From NCBI RefSeq assembly GCF_000760735.1, contig NZ_JMEX01000004.1, positions 149,985 through 213,984 of the forward strand: a stretch of DNA of 64,000 bases, written 5' to 3'. The notes under the pieces were generated by a model. That model did not search any database. It was not told the origin of the DNA and saw only the letters and a program-made list of their open reading frames with translations. Shown in pieces: positions 29,976-38,464 of this stretch. How positions within the stretch are numbered: the stretch's first letter is position 1; the number at the start of each line of letters is the position of its first letter. Position numbers and translations under genes: made by a program. Origin of the DNA: Rhodococcoides fascians A44A. GTDB lineage: Bacteria > Actinomycetota > Actinomycetes > Mycobacteriales > Mycobacteriaceae.

Positions 29976-30431
29976 TCAGTTCCCGGGCTTCTCGGTGGCC
30001 GCATCTTTCACGGTAACCGTAATCGGAACGAACTTCGCTCGTCGAACTATCGGGTCTTCCGTGTCGTGCCCGACAGTGCTGTCCCCGCCGTGAGGCATGT
30101 CACCGGAGGTGTCTTCCACCGACGACGACGCTGCGGTGTCGCGTGCACCGGCGTAGCCCTCACCAGGAGCAGGGCGGCCCGCGTGCTCGGCCATGATCTG
30201 CCTCAGCAACGCCAGAACCGTCGCACCCTCGGAGGCGAGCAGTGTCAACAGGTCGTGCTGCTCCCCGCGCAGCAAGGCAGCCAGCGCGCAGACCGGGCAC
30301 CAACTGCACCCCTGCTTCGGTCGTTCGCTCTGCTCCTCGACAGCTTGACGGAGAACAGGTTCCAACCTCGTCAGCACCGTCTCCGCGAGCGACCACAATT
30401 CAGCCGCGACATCCGAATGGCGCTCGTTCAC
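29976..30431 (-). CDS. Conserved protein with a CxxCxxC motif (Rv2183c-like)
   Basis: A 151-residue protein of unknown function. The conserved part is near the N-terminus: ELWSLAETVLTRLEPVLRQA followed by KQGCSWCPVCALAALLRGEQ, where three closely spaced cysteines could bind zinc or an Fe-S cluster. The C-terminal half is acidic, Gly/Ser-rich and probably disordered. The GTG at 30431 starts the conserved region; an extension to 30539 would run into the upstream ATPase gene. Co-directional with the ArsA-like and SRPBCC genes, so possibly in their operon. Confidence 0.75.
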   Translation of the reverse strand: MNERHSDVAAELWSLAETVLTRLEPVLRQAVEEQSERPKQGCSWCPVCALAALLRGEQHDLLTLLASEGATVLALLRQIMAEHAGRPAPGEGYAGARDTAASSSVEDTSGDMPHGGDSTVGHDTEDPIVRRAKFVPITVTVKDAATEKPGN

Positions 30432-30471
30432 GTCGAACTCACGCCCCGACAAGCGTCCCGCGCACTGACCT

Positions 30472-31725
30472 TCATGCCGGCCACACCGCCGGGTCGGGAC
30501 GGAAACGGATGACGAGGCGCCCGGCGTCGAACTCCGCACCGAGCACGATGCATCGCCTCAGGACGGAAGCGAGCCGAACGCGCCTGCGAACGCCGTCGGC
30601 CCCGATGATCACGTCGTCGTCCACGCGTCCGAGAGTGAGGGTCGACGGATCGACGAGCGGCAGAACCATCGTCATCGCGTAGATCGACTCCAACCCTGTT
30701 CCTGACTCGTGCGCGACGGTCGGCGTGTCCGTTCCCGGTCGCTCGTCCGTCGTGTCGGTGGTCCGTTGCGTGTTCAGTGCAGCAAGAGAGACCAACCCTA
30801 CCGGCTCCTGGGACGCCTGTTCCACGACGACGACGGCCGTACCTGCCGCCAGGTCGGACACCTCTCCGAGCACCTCCTGTTGAGCGGACCGCCACCCTTC
30901 GAACCAGAAGACGGCGGGGTGCGCTCCGACCAAGCCGATCGACGACGAATTGAGCAGCGGCAGAACTTTGTTGACGACGATCGTGTCCACGGCCAGACCC
31001 GTCAGCGCAGCCGCGGACAACGTCCGCCTGGCTTCGGCGACGCCGACTCGGTCCGGGGTGAGCACCACCGTCATCGATGTTCGAGAGTGGTCGAGGAACA
31101 GTTCCCTGATACGTTCCGCCGCGGTGACGATGTTCTCCAGCATCGCGACGACGAGGGTCAGTCTCGGGTCCGTGCCGGTTCCGGCGACGATCCGGTCGTG
31201 GCGCGGCCAGAGCCGTTCGAGATACCCGGCAACGAGGTCCGGCAGTTGAAGAATGCGCAGTGCGTCCGCGGTGGCCGGAAGGTCGACGAACACAGTGTCC
31301 CAACGGGATTGGTCTATGAGATCGACCAACCGATCGAGACCGACGAGTTCCTGCACCCCTGGAGCGCCGATGATCTCCTCGGGATCGACCGCACCGAACC
31401 GGACTCCGTGTTCGTGGCCGGCGCCGGCCATGGACAGGATGGAGGTCAACGCGGCGTATTTCGTCGCCACCAGGGCCAGAGTGTCCAGTTCGAGAACGTC
31501 CAATCCGGGCTCGACCGCCGCGGGCTCGGCGCCGCCCGCTCGGCCGTTGTTCACGCCGAGCACGTCGGTCACCGAGTGCGCTTGATCGAACGAGACGACG
31601 AGAGCTCGCGATCCCGCCCGGACGTCGTCGACAGCCGACTTCAGCGCAAACGTCGTTTTGCCCGCACCGCCTTTGCCGACGAACAGCCGGACTGCAGTGC
31701 GGGCATCGGAACGGGCCTCGGTCAG
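30472..31725 (-). CDS. ArsA/Get3-like ATPase (Rv2184c-like), apparent CTG start
   Basis: Predicted soluble P-loop ATPase of the ArsA/Get3/SIMIBI group, 417 residues if started at CTG 31725. The deviant Walker A VGKGGAGKTT (about 16-25) and the SFDQAHSVTDVLG motif that follows are in frame only upstream of the first conventional start (GTG 31572), which would delete both. In this frame no ATG, GTG or TTG exists between the P-loop and well inside the upstream gene; CTG overlaps that gene's stop as CTGA. The later part has VFVDLPATADALRILQLP and VLTPDRVGVAEARRTL. Role unknown; tail-anchored targeting or arsenite export are family precedents only. Confidence 0.85.
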   Translation of the reverse strand: MTEARSDARTAVRLFVGKGGAGKTTFALKSAVDDVRAGSRALVVSFDQAHSVTDVLGVNNGRAGGAEPAAVEPGLDVLELDTLALVATKYAALTSILSMAGAGHEHGVRFGAVDPEEIIGAPGVQELVGLDRLVDLIDQSRWDTVFVDLPATADALRILQLPDLVAGYLERLWPRHDRIVAGTGTDPRLTLVVAMLENIVTAAERIRELFLDHSRTSMTVVLTPDRVGVAEARRTLSAAALTGLAVDTIVVNKVLPLLNSSSIGLVGAHPAVFWFEGWRSAQQEVLGEVSDLAAGTAVVVVEQASQEPVGLVSLAALNTQRTTDTTDERPGTDTPTVAHESGTGLESIYAMTMVLPLVDPSTLTLGRVDDDVIIGADGVRRRVRLASVLRRCIVLGAEFDAGRLVIRFRPDPAVWPA

Positions 31726-32159
31726 CCTTCGACTCGCTTCTTCAGTTCTTTGAGTGCAGTGTCGGTGATGACCTTCTCTGCCTTCCGCTTGAACAGACCG
31801 ATCATCGGAATGTTCAGGTCCACGGCGAGTTCGTACGTGACCTCGGTACCGCCGGCTGCGTTGTCCTTCAACGTGTACGAGCCGTTCTGCGATTTCTGCA
31901 TCTCACCCGACACCAGTTCCCAGGACACGGACTTTCCATCCGCCGCCCACTGGTAACTCAGCTCGTAGGTGTCCTTGACCATGCCCGCGTCCAGTACGAA
32001 CTTCACCCGCTCCGCGCGACCGTCGGATCCGGCCGCGACGACCTCGACGGACTTCGCCGCCGACACCCAGGACGGGTAGGCATCGAAGTCCGCGATCACG
32101 TCCATCACCTGCGCGGACGGAGCATCGACTGTGATCGACCTCTGAGTTCTCTCGGCCAT
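31722..32159 (-). CDS. SRPBCC family protein (TB16.3/Rv2185c-like)
   Basis: A 145-residue single-domain START/polyketide-cyclase-fold protein, likely to bind a hydrophobic ligand in its cavity. The sequence starts MAERTQRSITVDAPSAQVMD and contains ADFDAYPSWVSAAKSVEVV, then a beta-rich centre and a C-terminal helix (FKRKAEKVITDTALKELKKR), the usual helix-grip layout. It matches Rv2185c (TB16.3) by position. Its stop overlaps the ATPase gene start. Ligand unknown. Confidence 0.88.
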   Translation of the reverse strand: MAERTQRSITVDAPSAQVMDVIADFDAYPSWVSAAKSVEVVAAGSDGRAERVKFVLDAGMVKDTYELSYQWAADGKSVSWELVSGEMQKSQNGSYTLKDNAAGGTEVTYELAVDLNIPMIGLFKRKAEKVITDTALKELKKRVEG

Positions 32160-32258
32160 CGTGGTTACTCGGTGTCCCTTCTGTTCTCACGCCGCACTTG
32201 TTCATGTCATCGGCAGGTACGTACGTCACCCGTGCCGGGAGCACTGCCGTCCTTCATC

Positions 32259-32657
32259 TCACACGATGGCAGGCGGGTCGCACAACGGCCGCTCACCTGC
32301 CGCGCGTCCCGCCTCGAGCTCCCGTTTCACTTCGAACGCCATTGCCTTGCCTGCTACCCTTCGTCGTCGATTCTCCGCGGCGAGGTCGATGGACGTCCGG
32401 ACGGCCGGCTCCGCGTGCAGAAAGTAATGGAGTACGACGCCGTCGAGCTTCGGAACGGGCTCGAGCCAGACCTCCATCGTTCCCGTGAGGGCGCCTTCGA
32501 CAGACCACCTGAAGCCTTTGTCGGCGCGATCGTCGGTGACGTCGACGCGGAGGTCCGGCCACCATCGGCGCCAACGCCTCGGATGCCCCAGCGACTCCGC
32601 CACGGCGGAACCCGGCGCAGCGACGAACGTCTGATCGGCTACTTGGACACTGCTCAT
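32259..32657 (-). CDS. SRPBCC-like conserved protein (Rv2186c-like)
   Basis: A 132-residue protein beginning MSSVQVADQTFVAAPGSAVA, with HPRRWRRWWPDLRVDVTDDR and VEGALTGTMEVWLEPV. The predicted alpha-beta grip pattern resembles a second SRPBCC domain, though more divergent than its neighbour. Another ATG lies six codons upstream (32675); neither has a strong ribosome-binding site, and the shorter form matches the N-terminus I recall for Rv2186c. First gene of the minus-strand run that ends at plsC. Confidence 0.78.
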   Translation of the reverse strand: MSSVQVADQTFVAAPGSAVAESLGHPRRWRRWWPDLRVDVTDDRADKGFRWSVEGALTGTMEVWLEPVPKLDGVVLHYFLHAEPAVRTSIDLAAENRRRRVAGKAMAFEVKRELEAGRAAGERPLCDPPAIV

Positions 32658-32783
32658 GAGATGAGCTTCACACATCGGGACTTCAGCGCGCGCACGAGGC
32701 GGTCGAACCGGCCTCGCAACCGGGTCTACAGTGAGACGAATCCGACTACTCGTGAGTAGAGCTAACGTTCATTGGAGGTCACC

Positions 32784-34589
32784 GTGCGCGAGTTCACATC
32801 TCCCGCCGCTTTTGTCGTCGAAGAATCTGCGTCGGTCGTGGACACCGTGTTCGCTCGGGCAGCCTCCGAACCTCGGTCGGTCGCATTTCGCCGGTCCGTC
32901 GACGGTTCCTGGTCCGATGTCACCGCCGAGCAGTTCGCCACGGAAGTGAACGCCGTCGCGAAGGGCTTGATCGCCGCGGGAGTCGAACAGGGCGATCGCG
33001 TCGGGCTCATGTCGTCGACTCGGTACGAATGGACGGTCGTGGACTACGCGATCTGGGCCTCGGGCGGCGTCACGGTCCCGATCTACGAAACCTCGTCGGC
33101 GGGTCAGGTGGAATGGATCCTGTCCGACGCCCGACCTGTTCTGCTGATCCTCGAGACCGAGAAGCACGTCACCGACACAGCGGACGTGGTCGCCGCCGCA
33201 GAATCGGTTCGGACGACGTTCCGGATCGACGCAGGCAACGACGAGGACGGAGCCGTTGCTCGGTTGACCGAGCTCGGAGCAACCGTCGAGGACAACGCCG
33301 TACGCACGCGTGTCGACGCTCTGCGCTCCTCTGATCCAGCGACGCTCATCTACACCTCCGGCACCACCGGGCGACCCAAAGGTGTGCAGTTGACGCACGC
33401 GAACCTCGTCGCCGAGTCGCGTGGAATTCGCGAGACGTCGCTGAAGGAGTTGCTGCGTCCCGGCAGCCGGACGTTGATGTTCCTGCCGTTGGCGCACGTT
33501 CTCGCTCGCGCGGTCACGATCGCCGCGTTCGACGCCGGCACAGCCGTCGGACACACGAGCGACATCCCCAATCTCGTCGCGACGTTCGGTTCCTTCCGCC
33601 CGGACTTCATACTCTCGGTGCCCCGCGTGTTCGAGAAGGTCTACAACACTGCCAAGCAGAAAGCACACGCGGACGGCAAGGGCAAGGTCTTCGATGCAGC
33701 CGCGGACACTGCCGTGGCGTGGAGCGAAGCACAGGACACAGGCGCCGGTCTGGTTCTGAGGGTCAAGCACGCTGTGTTCGACAAACTCGTCTACTCGAAG
33801 TTGCGGGCCGCGCTGGGCGGACAGTGCCAACTCGCGATCTCCGGTGGCGCGCCGCTCGGTGCACGCCTCGGCCACTTCTACCGAGGTATCGGCATACCGA
33901 TCTTCGAAGGCTACGGACTCACCGAGACCAGCGCAGCATTCGCGGTCAACACGATCGGCCACCAACGCGTCGGCAGCGTCGGACGACCGCTCCCCGGCAA
34001 CACGGTCCGTATCGCCGAGGACGGTGAGATCCAACTCCGCGGCCCGGTGGTGTTCGACGGCTATTGGCGCAACGACGAGGCATCGGCCGAGTCCTTGGAC
34101 GAAGGGTGGTTCCGCACAGGAGATCTGGGTTCGGTGGACGGCGACGGATACATCACGATCACCGGCCGCAAGAAGGAACTCATCGTCACAGCAGGCGGAA
34201 AGAACGTGTCGCCGGCAGGGCTCGAGGACCGGTTGCGCGCGCACCCACTCGTCAGTCAGGCCATCGTCGTCGGCGATCAGAAGCCGTTCATCGGCGCCCT
34301 CATCACGCTCGACGAGGACGCACTGTCGGGATGGAAGGACGCACACGGCAAGTCCGCCGACGCGAAGGCTGCGGATCTCGCGACCGACCCCGATCTCATC
34401 GCCGACCTCGATTCGGCTGTGGCGGACGCGAACACCACCGTCTCGCACGCCGAAGCGATCAAGAAGTACCGAGTACTCCCAGGCGATTTCACCGAGGACG
34501 CCGGTGAGATGACACCGACCATGAAGCTCAAGCGCAACGTCATCACGGCGTCGTACGCCAAGGACATCGAGGCCATCTACTCCAAGTGA
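32784..34589 (+). CDS. fadD15: Long-chain fatty acid-CoA ligase (FadD15-like)
   Basis: ANL-superfamily enzyme activating long-chain fatty acids to acyl-CoA via acyl-AMP, 601 residues. The AMP-binding signature TLIYTSGTTGRPKGVQLTH, FEGYGLTETSAAF and the C-terminal hinge region DGDGYITITGRKKELIVTAG are clear. The GTG at 32784 is preferred over a TTG 12 bp upstream because GGAGG stands 5 bp before it; length then agrees with what I recall for FadD15 (about 600). It ends at a hairpin shared with the convergent pimB gene. Confidence 0.93.
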   Translation: MREFTSPAAFVVEESASVVDTVFARAASEPRSVAFRRSVDGSWSDVTAEQFATEVNAVAKGLIAAGVEQGDRVGLMSSTRYEWTVVDYAIWASGGVTVPIYETSSAGQVEWILSDARPVLLILETEKHVTDTADVVAAAESVRTTFRIDAGNDEDGAVARLTELGATVEDNAVRTRVDALRSSDPATLIYTSGTTGRPKGVQLTHANLVAESRGIRETSLKELLRPGSRTLMFLPLAHVLARAVTIAAFDAGTAVGHTSDIPNLVATFGSFRPDFILSVPRVFEKVYNTAKQKAHADGKGKVFDAAADTAVAWSEAQDTGAGLVLRVKHAVFDKLVYSKLRAALGGQCQLAISGGAPLGARLGHFYRGIGIPIFEGYGLTETSAAFAVNTIGHQRVGSVGRPLPGNTVRIAEDGEIQLRGPVVFDGYWRNDEASAESLDEGWFRTGDLGSVDGDGYITITGRKKELIVTAGGKNVSPAGLEDRLRAHPLVSQAIVVGDQKPFIGALITLDEDALSGWKDAHGKSADAKAADLATDPDLIADLDSAVADANTTVSHAEAIKKYRVLPGDFTEDAGEMTPTMKLKRNVITASYAKDIEAIYSK

Positions 34590-34596
34590 ACGTCGC

Positions 34597-34635
34597 CTGT
34601 GATGGAAGCCTGGACTTTCCCGGCTTCCATCACAG
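34597..34635. terminator. Bidirectional hairpin between fadD15 and pimB
   Basis: Perfect 13-bp arms TGTGATGGAAGCC (34598-34610) and GGCTTCCATCACA (34622-34634) around an 11-nt loop. It lies just after the fadD15 stop and includes the pimB stop codon, so it can terminate both convergent transcripts. No long U tract is present. Confidence 0.75.
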
Positions 34636-35754
34636 CAAGCGTCGAAGCTTCGCTGCCAATGCGTCCCACTGCCACTCGGCTCGGACCCAGGAGCGACCTG
34701 CGTTTCCCATCGACGTCGCGAGCGCTCGATCGGAGAGTATCCGTACGACGGCGTCGGTGATCGCATCGACCGACGTGCCGTCGACCACCAAGCCGGTCTT
34801 GCCTTCGAGGACGGTTTCCGGTGCGCCACCGGACATTCCGGCGACGACGGGGACTCCGGTCGCGGACGCTTCGAGGTAGACGATGCCGAGACCTTCGACG
34901 TCGAGACCGGCGCCTCGCGTCCGGCTGGGCATCGCGAACACGTCGGCGATCGTGTGATGAGCCGCCAGCTCGGCGGAAGGGACGGTCCCGGTGAAGATCA
35001 CGTGCTGCTCGACACCGGCCTTGCGTGCCAACGTGCGCAGGGCTCCTTCGTAGGGACCGCCTCCGACGATCACCAGGACCGCGCCGTCCACCTTCGCCCG
35101 AATGCCCTCGATCGATCGGATCAGATAGTCCTGCCCCTTCCTCGGTACCAGCCGGGACAGGCACAGAACAGTCGGACGGTCTCCGAGTCCGTATCGAGCC
35201 CGCAGCTCGGCTCGCGCACCGGCGTCCGGTGCGAAACGGTCGGTGTCCACTCCGGACGGAACGTGTTCGAGGGCTGCACGTGGACCGAATGCCGCGGCGA
35301 ATCTGCCTCGGGTGTATTTGCTTACGTAGGTCACCGTATCGACGGTGTTGCCGATGATGCGCAGGGTTCCCCGCCCACCGGGGACCATCGACCACCCCAC
35401 CTCGTGACCGTGTGTACTAGCGACGACTGTCTCCGCGCCCGCGCGTCGCACCACCGGAGCCATCACCGCGAGCGGTGCCGCCGCGCCGAACCACACCGAA
35501 TCACATCCGTGCGCCCGCACCAGCTGCGCCGCCCGCCGTGCCACCAACGGAGTGGGAAGCATCAGCGTTGTCGGGTGCCGAACCACCTCGAACGGCTGAC
35601 GCTCGTCGAACTTCACATGGCTGTCTCCGCGCCACCGCGGCGCGTAGACCACCAGCTCGTCCGCAGGAAACCGTGTGGCAAAGCTGTGCAGGTAGGACTG
35701 GATGCCGCCCGGGCGTGGTGGAAAGTCGTTCGTCACCAGCAGAGTCCGAGGCAT
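34630..35754 (-). CDS. pimB: PimB', alpha-mannosyltransferase of PIM synthesis
   Basis: GT4-family, GT-B-fold enzyme expected to transfer mannose from GDP-Man to Ac1PIM1, forming Ac1PIM2 on the cytoplasmic face. From ATG 35754 the protein has 374 residues, starting MPRTLLVTNDFPPRPGGIQ, with CLSRLVPRKGQDYLI (donor-binding K in the second Rossmann domain) and EGLGIVYLEASATGVPVVAG, the E-X7-E motif. It equals Rv2188c by position. Reading frame stays open upstream into the next gene, but the conserved N-terminus marks the start. Confidence 0.93.
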   Translation of the reverse strand: MPRTLLVTNDFPPRPGGIQSYLHSFATRFPADELVVYAPRWRGDSHVKFDERQPFEVVRHPTTLMLPTPLVARRAAQLVRAHGCDSVWFGAAAPLAVMAPVVRRAGAETVVASTHGHEVGWSMVPGGRGTLRIIGNTVDTVTYVSKYTRGRFAAAFGPRAALEHVPSGVDTDRFAPDAGARAELRARYGLGDRPTVLCLSRLVPRKGQDYLIRSIEGIRAKVDGAVLVIVGGGPYEGALRTLARKAGVEQHVIFTGTVPSAELAAHHTIADVFAMPSRTRGAGLDVEGLGIVYLEASATGVPVVAGMSGGAPETVLEGKTGLVVDGTSVDAITDAVVRILSDRALATSMGNAGRSWVRAEWQWDALAAKLRRLL

Positions 35755-35768
35755 GTGTTCACCGTAGG

Positions 35769-37085
35769 TCAGCGGGACTGCTGGAGAACCCACGACCCCC
35801 ATCGGCTCACGAACTCGTCCAAGCCTGTTCCCAGAGCGGAGGCGACGCCCGCCGCTGTCTCGACTGCAGTCTTGGGGCCGTCGGCGAGTTGCATGTACAA
35901 CCGGCGCTGTGCCGGCTCGCCGAATTCCGCTGCCACGAAGGCGAAGACCGACCACGCGGACTCGTACGCGAGCGTGGTGCGCACTCCCCCCGCCGCGAAG
36001 TCGGAATCCTCCGGAAGCACCGTCGGTGGACCTCCCTGCATCACTACAGCACTCAAAGTCGGTGCGATACGGTCGAACTCGATATTCGATTCGCGGTAGC
36101 CCGAATAGTCGGCGAACCCCTCGAGGACCCACATGGGTGAGCCGTCGACGGTGTCGGATCTGGCCGCGACATGGGTGAGCTCGTGGCGCAGAACGGTTCG
36201 GGTCGTGACATCGGTGAGCCGAGCAGGCGCTGCGGGCCCGAACACGACTCGTTGCCCGGTCACCGGCCGGTCCTGGCGCACCGCATCCGAGACAGTCACG
36301 GCGGCGACGTCGGACTCCGCGGTGGCGTCTCCGGCCGATGCCGCGAATTCCGCTGCCGATCCGGAGGTGAAGATCAACGCCGACTGCGGCCAGTCGTCGC
36401 CGTAGAAACTCGTGACGGCATCGACGGCCGAGGGCAGCTCGGCAACGACCGCGTCGACGAGCGCGCTCTGGTCCGGATGGCCGAGCACGACGGAGGTACC
36501 ACCCGCGGTGGCAACCGATCGGGCAATAACGGGCCCGAAGTCCCACGGCCCGCGCCACGTCGTCCGATCCGTTCCCGGCACCGGTGTGTCCGACACGATG
36601 CGCCACTCGTCACCACGCCGCGCCACCACCAGGGAAACCGGTCGCCGTGTCGATTCGGCGTCGGGTCCGGACACTGCGTAGCGCAGCACCACGGACGGCG
36701 CCCAAACGTCGGCGGCGTTCAGCGGCGACGCGATCGCCGAGGGAACCGGAACCTCCGGCTCGTCGACCAGTTCGTATCCCCAGTCCGAGAAGGGGACTGC
36801 GGACATGTCGTTCGCTCGACGGACCTGGGCCTGCAGAAACTCGGGATCCGCCGCGGGATCGACGACCTGCTCCAACGCGTCGACGTCGTTGGTGCGGAGT
36901 GCGTCCGCCCATTTCTGCAGCAGCGCCTCGACGCCGTTCCGCCGACCGTCCTCGTAAGGGTTCGAAACAGTCGTCGACTGCGGTGAGTTCGGCGGTGGCG
37001 TCGTGGTTGCTCCGGACGCGCAGGAACCGAGCACGACCACTGCACACAACGACGCGAACGCCGAACGAAGCGCCCGCGTTCGCAC
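35769..37085 (-). CDS. Putative zinc metallopeptidase lipoprotein
   Basis: A 438-residue predicted lipoprotein: basic start, hydrophobic signal and lipobox VLGSC with cysteine 22. An NTF2-like segment seems to occupy about 45-165. The C-terminal half carries HELTH (301-305), an HExxH zinc site, followed by WVLEGFADYSGYRE with E322 suitably placed as third ligand, a gluzincin layout like peptidase MA-type domains. The peptidase function is inferred from these residues only. It stands between pimB and the NlpC/P60 genes where I recall the unrelated-looking Rv2189c. Confidence 0.75.
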   Translation of the reverse strand: MRTRALRSAFASLCAVVVLGSCASGATTTPPPNSPQSTTVSNPYEDGRRNGVEALLQKWADALRTNDVDALEQVVDPAADPEFLQAQVRRANDMSAVPFSDWGYELVDEPEVPVPSAIASPLNAADVWAPSVVLRYAVSGPDAESTRRPVSLVVARRGDEWRIVSDTPVPGTDRTTWRGPWDFGPVIARSVATAGGTSVVLGHPDQSALVDAVVAELPSAVDAVTSFYGDDWPQSALIFTSGSAAEFAASAGDATAESDVAAVTVSDAVRQDRPVTGQRVVFGPAAPARLTDVTTRTVLRHELTHVAARSDTVDGSPMWVLEGFADYSGYRESNIEFDRIAPTLSAVVMQGGPPTVLPEDSDFAAGGVRTTLAYESAWSVFAFVAAEFGEPAQRRLYMQLADGPKTAVETAAGVASALGTGLDEFVSRWGSWVLQQSR

Positions 37086-37093
37086 GACGAAGA

Positions 37094-38155
37094 TCAGTAG
37101 CGACGTGCGCCGTAGTACGGGAACGACGCCATGGACTGCACCTTCACCGGGACGCCGAACGTCGATGCGTGCAGAACGTTGCCGTTACCCGCGTACAGGC
37201 CGACGTGAGACGCATCGGGGTAGAAGAGCACGACGTCTCCGGGCTGCAGGTCCTTCTGATCGACGGGAGCGCCGCCCGCGGCCTGAGCCTGACTGGACCG
37301 CGGCAGGGTCTTTCCCACCTGCTTGTAGGCCCACACGACCAAGCCCGAGCAGTCGAAGCCGTCCGGTCCGGTCGCGCCCCACACGTAGGGCTTACCGATC
37401 TGGGTGAGCCCAGCCTGCAGGGCACCGGAACCCGACCCGGGGATGAGGTTGGACAGAATCTTGGACAGATCGAACCCGGGCGGCAGAGGCGAACCCGCAA
37501 GCTCGGCCTGCTCCGCTCCGGACAGTGCGTTGAAGCTGGCGATGACCTCCGCCATCTGACTTTGGAGCTCGCTCTGCTTGGCCTGAAGATCGTCGCTGAC
37601 GACCTTGGCCTGCTCCGCTGCTGCACGCGCGGCGTCGGCCGCGGCACGTGCTGCCTGATCCGCCGCCGCGGCATCGGCACTGGCCTGCTTGAACTGCTCC
37701 ACCTGACGCGCCGTCTCGGCGGAGATCACGTCGAGTGCGGACATCTGATCGAGGAGCTGCTGTGGAGAGTCACTGACCATCACGGCGAACAGGCGGTTGG
37801 TGCGGCCACCCTGGTAGTTGGCGTTGGCCACCTTGTCCACGGCCGGTTTCACCTGCGCCAGGGCCTCCTGGGCCCGATCCAGCTCGGCCTGGTGCGCACC
37901 TACAGCGGCTTCGGCGTCCTGCTGCACAGCCGTCTTCGCATCCAGGTCGATCTGGGCGTTGTGCAGAGCTTCCGTCGTCTGCTCGGACTCCCGGGACAGA
38001 TCTGCGAGCCGCGTCTGGGCGTCGGACGCACTGTCGACACCCGGTTGCGCGCCGGCCACGGCTGTTGGGGAGACGACGAGGCAGGCCGCGAGAATGGCCG
38101 CCGCGAGAATGCCCTTCTTCGAGCGGGTGACGCGCTTGACAGTCGGTGTCGCCAC
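37094..38155 (-). CDS. Secreted NlpC/P60 peptidoglycan hydrolase with coiled coil
   Basis: Exported endopeptidase predicted to cut peptide stems in the wall, 353 residues. A signal peptide ends near residue 36 (AVAGA-QP), then a long Ala/Gln-rich coiled coil (about 45-215), then the NlpC/P60 domain with catalytic C269 in FDCSGLVVW, H317 in SHVGLYAGNG and H329 in LHAS. The layout is like RipA-type and Rv2190c proteins, where the coiled coil is regulatory. GTG 38155 is chosen for GGAGAG upstream and because it begins the signal peptide. Confidence 0.92.
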   Translation of the reverse strand: MATPTVKRVTRSKKGILAAAILAACLVVSPTAVAGAQPGVDSASDAQTRLADLSRESEQTTEALHNAQIDLDAKTAVQQDAEAAVGAHQAELDRAQEALAQVKPAVDKVANANYQGGRTNRLFAVMVSDSPQQLLDQMSALDVISAETARQVEQFKQASADAAAADQAARAAADAARAAAEQAKVVSDDLQAKQSELQSQMAEVIASFNALSGAEQAELAGSPLPPGFDLSKILSNLIPGSGSGALQAGLTQIGKPYVWGATGPDGFDCSGLVVWAYKQVGKTLPRSSQAQAAGGAPVDQKDLQPGDVVLFYPDASHVGLYAGNGNVLHASTFGVPVKVQSMASFPYYGARRY

Positions 38156-38464
38156 GAAAGGTGACTCTCCGTTCTTGCAGTTCGTAGTCCAAAGGGGTGC
38201 GCCGAGATGAAACTTTCGGCGAAGAAACAAACCCTACCCATGAGTAGGTGCCCGCGAGCGTGGAACGAGACCGAATTTTCGGACTTTTTCCGGAACTCGA
38301 TCCTGCTCCATCGAGGTCGACGGTCTCGAACAGGTTACGGTTCGGCAGCCGACGAGTCCATTCGGCGACCTGCCAGGCTCCACGCACCGGTGTCTGACGA
38401 AAAACAGCACCAGGCGAGCCCGTGAGGCTCACTCCTGGTGCTGTCCTTACACACGATCATCGAA
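38156..38464. other. Intergenic region between the two NlpC/P60 genes
   Basis: 309 bp with no supported gene. It carries the terminator at 38404-38444 for the upstream NlpC/P60 gene and otherwise presumably the promoter of the downstream one. I looked for a second c-di-AMP riboswitch here and found none. Confidence 0.6.
38404..38444 (-). terminator. Rho-independent terminator of the riboswitch-linked NlpC/P60 gene
   Basis: Eleven-bp arms ACAGCACCAGG and CCTGGTGCTGT enclose a smaller GAGCC/GGCTC stem. On the minus strand the hairpin is followed by TTTTTCG, a proper U tract, 20 bp after the gene's stop. Confidence 0.9.

Noticed and set aside
32769..34829. 686-residue minus-strand open frame opposite fadD15
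   Set aside because: It is antisense to a gene with clear acyl-CoA ligase motifs, has Arg/Asp/Gly-heavy composition and no recognisable domain; a GC-driven shadow.
34630..36606. Long fusion of pimB with upstream sequence
   Set aside because: The part before 35754 is Arg-rich out-of-frame translation of the lipoprotein gene; PimB' begins at its conserved MPRTLLVTNDFPP.
38156..38464. Second c-di-AMP riboswitch before the coiled-coil NlpC/P60 gene
   Set aside because: None of the ydaO consensus blocks found in the first riboswitch occur here.
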